A DNA stretch of 64,000 nucleotides, from the NCBI RefSeq assembly GCF_013368755.1, contig NC_049565.1:496001-560000 (forward strand). Reading direction: 5' to 3'. How positions within the stretch are numbered: position 1 is the first letter of the stretch; each line of letters opens with the position of its first letter. A program made the position numbers and the translations under genes. Below, in pieces: positions 56,476-64,000 of the stretch. This DNA comes from Talaromyces rugulosus (lineage: Eukaryota > Ascomycota > Eurotiomycetes > Eurotiales > Trichocomaceae). Under the pieces are notes generated by a model. The model did not search any database, was not told where the DNA came from, and saw only the letters and a program-made list of their open reading frames with translations.

Positions 56476-58468
56476 CTCTTCTCTATGCTTCCCCTGTTTT
56501 CCTCTCTGTGCAGCGTTTCGTGTAACTATAAATGTTTTCCTAGTTCTGTATCTCAATAAAAGAGAAAAGCAGGGAACTAGGCTGCTTTTCTTCCAAGAAC
56601 CGACGATCGACTGAAAGGGAGAATTTTTTTCCTTTCCCCTGCAATTCGGTACGGGAGTTTCGAATCATTTCTTTCTGCCCCACTATCGGGGGCCCTTTTT
56701 TGACGACCGGCCAAACCAACGTCTGGAAACCGCCAATAATAGGGTAAACGCCGGAAACGTCAGTTGGTGATAATAACGTAAAAATACCGAAAACGGGGTG
56801 AAAATTCTGTTAGTGTGGCTTTGGCGATGATTAGTCAGTCCCTAGTAAATTGCATATAGAAAGGGAACTAGCATGTAATTAGAAGAATCAAGACCTTTTG
56901 ATACCCGTACAGATTACTTACTCAAAGAGGATATTAACCGTGTAAGCTTGGTACGCTCCGCGCGTCATTTTTCATACTAGTTTTAGTGGTTCAGACCGAT
57001 TTTTTTTTTATGGTTTTTATGAGACCTCGGAGCTTTTCATAACAAGAAGACAAATATATTGCGTCTTACCTAGTTGGCGTGAAACAGCGTTACCCTGTAT
57101 AGTGGGGCAGAAAAAAAGAAAGAAAGAGTGTGTACTACAAGCAGAAAGAGTTACGAATCTCTCTGTATTACACCGGAGCTACGCGGAATTGCATCATCCA
57201 ACGAACGGCTGATAATTGGAAGTAAGCAGCCACATTCCAACTCCTTGCCAGGTCCGCGTTGGCAACTAGAGCAGGAGATTATTTCCGAGGGGCCAAATAA
57301 TGTACGTATGTACGCAGTAATAATCATTGATGCTATGAAAAACACTGCTCTTAGCATCAGAGAACTCCGCCGGTTCTTTCTATAACTCTTATTAAGCCAG
57401 CGATCCTAGCTCATCGTGGCAAACTGTGCAAGCCAAGTCCTCCAATCAAAAAGCATCACAGCGCCTGCGCTACTGCTGCCTATACTGTGGCGTGAATCGT
57501 GGTTACATGTCCCTCGATCCACAGGGTTCAGCTCTACGTTATTATATTTTAGGGGAAAATCCCTCCGCTCATTGGTCTAAGCACATCCAATAGTAAAGCT
57601 TAACGGAGCTCTAGAAAAAAAGTATTAGAACATTAAAGAAAAACATATCATGTATACCAAGCGCTGCAAGAATCTATACCTGCCGATTTTAGCACAATAG
57701 CATGACGAAAGCGCAGTCAATTATCTCGACGCGATATTATGCGTCCAGTGCAATTCTAGAGATCAAGACGTCCTTGACTTAGGGTTAACGTTCCGAATAC
57801 GCAGTCTGTCTAGTCCAAAGTTGTCAAACCGGGCCTACCACAACGGAGACCATGGATTGGATCACCTTCGGGTCCAAATACTATAGACTTTACCACCCCA
57901 CTTATATAGCACAATGTTTGTACGACATGTATCTTATCATGGAATCCCTTTAATATAGTAAGGTTTGCTATTATGTCGTCGTTGTGAAATCTCTATTGAA
58001 AGGGCTTTAAGCATTTGACAGGGCGAACTAATTAGGAAGAAATGGGTTAAGTAGGAAGCAGATGCAACATGCTACTCATAACTAAGTGAGCCCCTTCCTA
58101 GTGGAATATAGTTATTCCATACCGAGAGATCTAGCCATATTCATCACATTTGTAACAGGTGAAATTCTTGCTATTATTGGCACAAGACTTTTGCATATAT
58201 ATGCAAAAGTCCTGGCACAGACCACCTCACCCCCCTGAGTACCCAAAGGCTATACGTATATAATTTAAGTCTCCTAGTAAATCCCTACCCATAACTCGTC
58301 TCTTAGAAACAATTAAATTGGTCTTTCATTACCGAGAGTTTACCGAGCTTCGGAAAACGGAAGAATCCAATGATCACCAAGTATAAGTAATGATAACAGT
58401 CTTAATCAGAGCCTCTCCAGAACCAGCCGTTTGTATATTCCAACGTCGGAAGAGGAAACAGATTCAAC
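56476..58468. other. Long intergenic region, no gene recognised
   Basis: About 2 kb. Short frames such as 57128-57385 have no domain-like content. It holds the 26-bp perfect palindrome listed separately. It lies between divergent transporter and oxygenase genes, so it may hold their control regions. Confidence 0.45.
58186..58211. repeat. 26-bp perfect palindrome
   Basis: The sequence gacttttgcat-atat-atgcaaaagtc reads identically on both strands (13-bp arms, no loop). It lies about 260 bp upstream of the 2OG oxygenase start and could be a dimer-binding site or a short hairpin. Confidence 0.85.
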
Positions 58469-59595
58469 ATGGGCGATTCGACAGCTACCACAGGTTCCCA
58501 AACGGCCAATCTTCCAATCATAGATTTCTCCAAAATTGAGGGTTTTAATTCTGAAGCTACTGAGAATGCTGCTGAAAAACAAAAGTTATTCCAGGCTCTG
58601 AGAAATGTTGGTTTCATCTACCTAAAAAACTATGGAATCAGTGACTCCAAGGTGCAGTTGCTCTTTGATTATGCGACGCGATTCTTCTCACAGCCCCTTT
58701 CGGAAAAAGAGAAGATAGAATCCGGGGAAAGCAAGTTCTTCCGCGGTTGGTTTTCACCAGAGCGAACATCTGGAGATGCAAGAATCGCCGACCAGAAGGA
58801 AGCATTTGACATAGGCGACGATGGAAATCCATCACGCCCAAACCAGTGGCCAGCAGACTGGCCTGAATTTAGGACTGATATGAATTACTTCTTTGAAAAG
58901 TGTCACGACATTCACCTCGTTTTGCTGAGCACCTTGGCTGAGACAGTAGGGCTGTCGCGGGATTCCTTCCTGCCTTATGTACAGGACAAGGATCATTTCT
59001 TCCGTCTTTTACATTATCCGCAAACGACGTTGGAAAGCTTTGGCAGTCGTCTGCGAGCAAGTCCCCATACCGATTACGGTACCTTTACATTGCTATTCAA
59101 TGACAACAGCGGCGGCTTGCAAATTCGCGGAAAGGATGGACAATGGTTGGATGTGCATCCCATTCCGGGTTGCGCAATTGTAAATAGTAAGCACGCCTAT
59201 AGCTTATGCATTTCGATATCCCTTCCTAGCACTGTATTTTGCATTGAGACTAACTAAACCCATGACTAGTCGGTGACCTCCTTTCTCGCTGGTTCAACGG
59301 CATACTTCAGTCCACTGAGCACCGAGTGATTGAACCTTCAGCCAGCAGAGCTACACTGGCCCTTGGAGAAACGATACCTTCGCGATATGCACTCGCCTGG
59401 TTCGGCAATCCTAATAGAAATGCATATATTGAACCCTTTAGTGCTTGTATCACTGAAGACAACCCGAAGCGTTTTGATGGTGTCTATGCTGGCAAGCATG
59501 TAGCAGACAGAATTGCGAAGCTTCATAAGGATGGGAAGGCTCCCGAGGTATGGAAAGACTCCATGTATAGGAAGGATCTCTCAGGGAAAGCGTAA
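58469..59595 (+). CDS. 2-oxoglutarate/Fe(II)-dependent oxygenase, second copy
   Basis: Exons 58469-59186 and 59270-59595 with an 83-nt intron give 347 residues. DIOX_N: LPIIDFSKIEGF, FQALRNVGFIYLKNYGI. Fe ligands His200 and Asp202 in ASPHTDYGTFTLLF; distal His about 257 in ILQSTEHRVI. The usual Arg-x-Ser appears as SRYALAWF, so the serine is alanine. The loop CAIVNIGDLLSRWFNG is the hallmark formed across the splice. The family includes flavonoid-type and isopenicillin-N-type oxidases, and ethylene-type enzymes. Its partner enzymes next door are the MCT-like transporter and the PLP enzyme downstream; function is unknown. Confidence 0.9.
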
Positions 59596-60210
59596 TTTGT
59601 CCAAAGGCAGGGTACGATTTCGTGTGAGGTGTGGGCTTCCTGTGAATATTGTTAAAATACTATCTCACATTTTCTTCTCCATGATTTTGCCGCACTTCAG
59701 GCACCCCTTTCCATTACCATACCTGTTGAAAGGAGCAACGGGTGCCGTATCCAGAGTATACCTATGTCTGACATTAGTAGTATACGTAAAGCCATCACCG
59801 CCAATGTATATAATTCATACCTGTTTGCATCTTTAATTCAACATTACTCCCAGTTAAAGCCCATCATAAGGAGTGATTTAAAGGCTCTCCGTACATGTAT
59901 CCAGTCCCATTTTTGTAAGGATGGAATTATTGAACTTTGGTATTGAGAGGTGGGATATTTGGGGGGTTTCATCTCGCCGATGTTAGGTATGGGGACATTG
60001 TATCGGAATTACTCCACTAACAAATTACAGCGCATCAGAATACTGTTTATTATGAGGAATGGCGCCAATTTCCTATTTAGTAATCTAAGCCAACCACACT
60101 TTCATTCCAACTGTACTTATATAAAGTTTACCTTCTTCTACCTGACCACCTCTAAATCTTAAACAAAATTCGATACTGTAAAATCCAAAATCTGTCAACA
60201 TCTATACACA
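59596..60210. other. Intergenic, promoter of the gamma-synthase gene
   Basis: About 615 bp between the oxygenase stop and the next start, same strand. No coding sequence beyond short random frames; a TATA element is listed separately. Confidence 0.45.
60117..60126 (+). promoter_or_regulatory. TATA-like element of the gamma-synthase gene
   Basis: TTATATAAAG lies about 85-95 bp upstream of the start codon, a good distance and sequence for a TATA box. Confidence 0.5.
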
Positions 60211-62216
60211 ATGCAATTTACAGCCCCAACATCAACGACTTGGTTTCCTGCAGAGAGGCTTCATGAACAGCCCTTTGGAACGGCCTATGTCTATCCCGCT
60301 GATTCCAAGCATGTAAGTCACAAACTCGACAAGCTGCCTCGTCTTCACCCGGAAGGATAAGTGTCTTTTCTCTAATCATTGTCCTGTTTCGCTTAGGGTG
60401 TTAGTATCTCTTTGCCTACTTGGGATTCCACCATTGCTTATTTCGAGGAAGCTGAGGCTTGGAAAAATAAACACATAGAGTGGTGCTATCCGAGGTATGT
60501 GAAATGTTATAATTTTTAAGAAAGATGTTTTCGTTGCGATATCCTATTTTAACGTGAAGCAATATCTGTTAGATTCTTTATCAATCGGCCTATTCGAGAA
60601 CTCGCGGATGCAGCATCGCAAAGACTCAACATCGCGAAAGACGCAGACATTGCATACTTTCTATTTCCCACAACAGCCATCGCCCAGGATTGCGCAAGGC
60701 ATGTCATCAAGGATAATCAGTCAGTCGCAGTTGATATTGTACATTTTAGGAAACCCGACGGCGATTGCAATGCAGAGACAGCCAAAGTCCTGGATCTTGC
60801 CAGCTTCGCCATGGCTATAATCCCCAAAGAAGCCAAGGTTTCCGCCATGATGTTCTGGATTAACGTTGGAGGAGGGCTTACGACTAGACATGCTACGTTC
60901 TCCAAAGATTACATTTGCTATCTAGAGGTTGAATCTAGTAACAAAAAGTTTCTAATCGAGCCACCGAGGTCCATAGACTCGCGTCTGCCGACTCCTTCCT
61001 GGATAGGCGACATTGCCTCCACGTCGATGCATGTCAAGTCGACGATTGCCAAGCTGTCTACATCGGAGAATGCCGCCCAGCCTCAGGTGAATGCGGATGA
61101 TGTGATCTTGTACCCAACCGGGATGAATGCAATATACCATGCTTCCGAAGCTTTGGCCTCTCTTGCAACGACGTCAACCGTCGTAGCCTTTGGGTATGTA
61201 ACGTATTCTGCTAAGTCCGCTCTGTACTCTGATACTTGAAAACGCGAAACTAACACCAATACGAGGTGGATATACGACGAAACGATTCATAATCTGAAAA
61301 ATGGCCCTTGGGAAAAGTTCATAGGCTACAAAAGGGGAACAAAGCAGGATTTAGAGAATCTCACGGGTCGTCTCAAGGCTGGTGAGCGTATTGGCGCATT
61401 GTTCTGCGAATTGCCTAGCAACGTGTTTTTGTCATCACCCCCTTTGCAGCGGTTACGAGATCTTGCAGACGAATATGGATTTTACATTGCCTGTGATGAT
61501 ACCGTGGCTGGCTTCATCAACCTTGACCCCATGCCGTATGTCGATGTCGTGTTGACTAGCTTGACCAAAATTTTCAGCGGAGCGTCGAATGCTACGGGAG
61601 GAAGGTAAATATCGCAAACGAGATGGTGTTATTGAGATGAACTGTCTAACGGAATGTCTATAGTGTTATTATTAACCCAGCCTCACGGGATCACGACTCT
61701 ATTAAGGCGACTATACAAGCTCGATATGAACACGCTTGTGTCTTTCCCCTCGATACAAAAACCCTTAACCATAACAGTAAACATTTGATTTGGCGGGCCA
61801 AACAATGCAACCAAAACGCTCTTGCTGTTGTTGAAATGCTTCATGGCCACCCACTGATCAAACGACTCAATTATCCTTCAGTTGATGAATCGTTGCCCAT
61901 CTACAAGAGCTTGATGCGCAAAGACGGCGGCTACGGACATGTCCTAAGCATAATTTTCCATGATGAGAAGATTGCACAGCGCTTTTATGATAACCTGGAC
62001 ATACCCAAAGGATCCAGCTTCGGTACTAATTTTACCATTGCAGTGCCGTTCGCACTGCTAGTCCACTATTATAACCGAGAAAAAGTCGCCGCGTATGGTT
62101 TGCCAGAGCATATTATACGGTTCAGTATCGGATTAGAGAATGTCGAGGAGATCAAAACAGTCATCCAAAGCGCGCTAGCAAAGGTTACAGATCAGAAAAG
62201 AGATTCTCGACTATAA
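60211..62216 (+). CDS. Cystathionine gamma-synthase-type PLP enzyme
   Basis: Five exons: 60211-60312, 60397-60494, 60573-61193, 61266-61604 and 61664-62216, giving 570 residues. Introns are 84, 78, 72 and 59 nt. Fungal Str2-type features: an N-terminal half before the PLP core (GVSISLPTWDSTIAYFEEA), YPTGMNAIYHASEAL (active-site Tyr region), ACDDTVAGFINLDPM and the PLP lysine about 375 in VLTSLTKIFSGASNATGGSVIIN. It should catalyse a gamma-replacement on an activated homoserine, as in transsulfuration or in carbon-nitrogen bond formation. The genome must also need a core cystathionine gamma-synthase elsewhere; this copy sits with two 2OG oxygenases and transporters, so a specialised role is plausible but unproven. 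Confidence 0.87.
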
Positions 62217-62391
62217 AATAGCGTACACCAGTTATACACAATAACTTCAAAGGATCTTCCAACGGAATTGCTATTTTTAATCTACCTAGAGTAGGCTATT
62301 GCTTCTAGGTTCTAAATACAATACATGTATACAAGCCATTTCCACTTGTAGGTAATACTAGTATAAATATATTCTTTTTAGACTCTATTTT

Positions 62392-63990
62392 CTATGTAAG
62401 AAGTTTGACTATCTTAATCCATAGATAAAGCTGCGTCTTTGTTTGAAGCTTCTGTTCTACCCATGTGTGGCGAATGCTAGAGGGCATCCTATGTAGGATA
62501 CCTATGCCTAGCTCAGAAGCGATAGTATACCACTGCTTCCCCCTTCGGATACATCGATTGAACTTCTCCCATTCGTCACTCAAACACCCGTTTCTCGTCC
62601 TTTTTGCTATATTAGGATACAGCATTGTATAGAGCCGTTCTTTAGCGACTGTTATCCTTCTCTCTCCCTTTTTCGTATCTACCATTTTTTGAAGTGATAG
62701 ATATTGTTGGTATAGTTGGACGAAGAGAATTCTATATTCAACCATGGATCGAAAGGTTAGTGTCTCTACCCATTCTATCTGTCGGACGGTGTCGCAAAAT
62801 TGCTGCATGATATCTTCTTGCAGGGAAGGGGAATATCGACTATTATTATATGGAATCACGGCATTAATGTTTATTGGTGCCGAGGGTGACAGGCCCTCTA
62901 TGGCCGGTTCCGTGAGAATTGCCCTTGCATTTCGCACCATCTTATACACGAGTGACGGGTCCTGGTCGGCGGTCAATTCTTTGACCCTCTCAAACTTGTC
63001 GGTATTGTGGAGCAACGTCGCAAGGTCTAGTGTCTCAAGCCGAGGTCGTTTAATAATACCCCTAGATTCGCTTTCAAGGGAGATTCTCTTCCAACCTTTG
63101 CTCCTTTCCTGCTTGGGCTTGTCAGAAGCCTCATTGCCCATTTTTTTAGACGAAGCAGCAGTGGAAGCCTGAGAAGTTTGAGAAAGTTCACAAGCTTGTT
63201 GATAGTGAATTGGCGCCAATGCAGTTGTGCACGATAACATGTCTTGGGCTCTTTCTCCGGGTACTGCAGCCGTATGTGTCAAAGTAGTTCTTCTCCTATG
63301 CTGCGCAATGACAGATTCTGTGTTCTCACCTGATAACGCGGATAAGTCTGCTGTAGTTGCTTCGGGAGTAACCAATCCCGGTGGAGATTCAATTGCTTGC
63401 TCCGGATTAGCTGCCTCTAGGACAGGAAGTGTGCTCGGTAATACATCTTCGGACAATGACAACAAACACCCGTCAGGTACAGCCGAAGGGCTTGTCATGG
63501 TGTATAGCGTAGAGTCTACTGTTGGAGGGGTAGCTTCTTCCGGCAATAGAGGCACGGTGTTGGTACGAGCTGTGTGGCCTTCTTCCGGCAGAAAAGCTTC
63601 CGGTGAGGCAGATCGTGATGGTGTGCGGGACAGACTGCCAATGCTAGACACAGCCGTGGTGGTCGGGCTATGCAACACCGGGACCGATAGTGTTATGCTT
63701 TTCTGCTCGTTCAAATCTTTTAGCTTGATCGCCACGCTCGGCCGGGCGTTCCCCTTCCTGCGTTCGGTTTCTAGATGGCGAAGAATGGAACTTATGCTGG
63801 CCATAATGGTCAGAACTTTGGGATCGTTGTTATCAACGTTATCCTCTGTACCATGGCTAGGTTGCCTATCTCCTCCACTGTTAAAAGGCTCCGGGGACTC
63901 AATATAGCTTGTATCAAAGTCTATTAGACTTTCAAGAAAGGCATCCAAGTCTTCGCCTACACCACTATTAACGGAAGATTGCCACGACAT
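62392..63990 (-). CDS. Hypothetical protein, 532 residues
   Basis: Single exon with a clear ATG (MSWQSSVNSGVGEDLDAF). The N-terminal 300 residues are low complexity, Ser/Thr/Pro/Glu-rich and disordered, with a coiled stretch SILRHLETERRKG and a Lys-rich patch (KKMGNEASDKPKQERSKGWKR). The C-terminal 200 residues look folded and helical: MQQFCDTVRQIEWVETLTFRSMVEYRILFVQLYQQYLSLQKM, then a compact basic region EWEKFNRCIRRGKQWYTIASELGIGILHRMP. This shape (disordered N-terminus, basic helical C-terminus) would fit a nuclear protein. I do not recognise the family. Confidence 0.65.
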   Translation of the reverse strand: MSWQSSVNSGVGEDLDAFLESLIDFDTSYIESPEPFNSGGDRQPSHGTEDNVDNNDPKVLTIMASISSILRHLETERRKGNARPSVAIKLKDLNEQKSITLSVPVLHSPTTTAVSSIGSLSRTPSRSASPEAFLPEEGHTARTNTVPLLPEEATPPTVDSTLYTMTSPSAVPDGCLLSLSEDVLPSTLPVLEAANPEQAIESPPGLVTPEATTADLSALSGENTESVIAQHRRRTTLTHTAAVPGERAQDMLSCTTALAPIHYQQACELSQTSQASTAASSKKMGNEASDKPKQERSKGWKRISLESESRGIIKRPRLETLDLATLLHNTDKFERVKELTADQDPSLVYKMVRNARAILTEPAIEGLSPSAPININAVIPYNNSRYSPSLQEDIMQQFCDTVRQIEWVETLTFRSMVEYRILFVQLYQQYLSLQKMVDTKKGERRITVAKERLYTMLYPNIAKRTRNGCLSDEWEKFNRCIRRGKQWYTIASELGIGILHRMPSSIRHTWVEQKLQTKTQLYLWIKIVKLLT

Positions 63991-64000
63991 GTCGAAACGA

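Noticed and set aside
57128..57385. Open frame in the 2-kb gap
   Set aside because: Short, random-looking, no homology-like features.
1..64000. tRNA genes, rRNA genes or CRISPR arrays
   Set aside because: No tRNA-like arm and loop pattern or regular spaced repeat was found by eye. A tRNAscan run would be decisive for tRNAs; CRISPR arrays are not expected in a fungal nuclear genome.

Overview
The window is nuclear DNA of a filamentous ascomycete (Pezizomycotina). The evidence is many short introns of about 38-111 nt with GT-AG ends, several Zn2Cys6 regulators, a bZIP protein with a DUF3425-like C-terminus, MFS pumps, a PTH11/rhodopsin-domain protein and a Fot1/pogo transposon relic. A Eurotiomycete-like genome is my guess from overall gene style; I cannot name the species. 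Exon joins were worked out by hand from splice signals, reading phase and protein-family motifs. In every multi-exon model the coding length sums to a multiple of three, except one hydrolase that carries an 11-bp duplication.

Region 1 (about 1-27 kb) is mostly ordinary core genome. It holds a Zn2Cys6 regulator, a small one-helix membrane protein, a 123-residue hypothetical gene, an NSUN5/Rcm1-type rRNA methyltransferase, a membrane alpha/beta-hydrolase, a polyQ hypothetical protein, sphinganine C4-hydroxylase (Sur2/BasA), TCTP, a 1117-residue Zn2Cys6 regulator, a DJ-1/PfpI protein, a hotdog thioesterase, a C6 regulator, a secreted amidohydrolase and the SRP subunit Sec65.

Region 2 (about 27.6-44.1 kb) looks like a secondary-metabolite cluster around a type III polyketide synthase with an intact Cys-His-Asn triad. 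Its neighbours are a class III aminotransferase, an alpha/beta-hydrolase (apparently frameshifted), an O-methyltransferase and a second methyltransferase sharing one divergent promoter, a rhodopsin-domain membrane protein, a bZIP regulator and a DHA1 transporter. A plausible logic is polyketide formation, O- and other methylation, amination or hydrolysis, then export. This is inferred from neighbourhood only.

Region 3 (about 44.1-49.7 kb) is a graveyard: short tandem repeats, a truncated vWA-domain gene overlapping a broken ankyrin-repeat gene on the other strand, a possible NACHT scrap, and a mutated Fot1/pogo transposase in AT-rich DNA.

Region 4 (about 49.7-62.2 kb) is a second accessory block: a DHA2 transporter, two 2OG-Fe(II) oxygenases, an MCT-like MFS transporter and a cystathionine gamma-synthase-type PLP enzyme. 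Gamma-class PLP enzymes with oxygenases occur in fungal amino-acid-derived pathways such as loline (LolC with LolE), so this may be a separate small pathway. The window closes with a 532-residue hypothetical protein.
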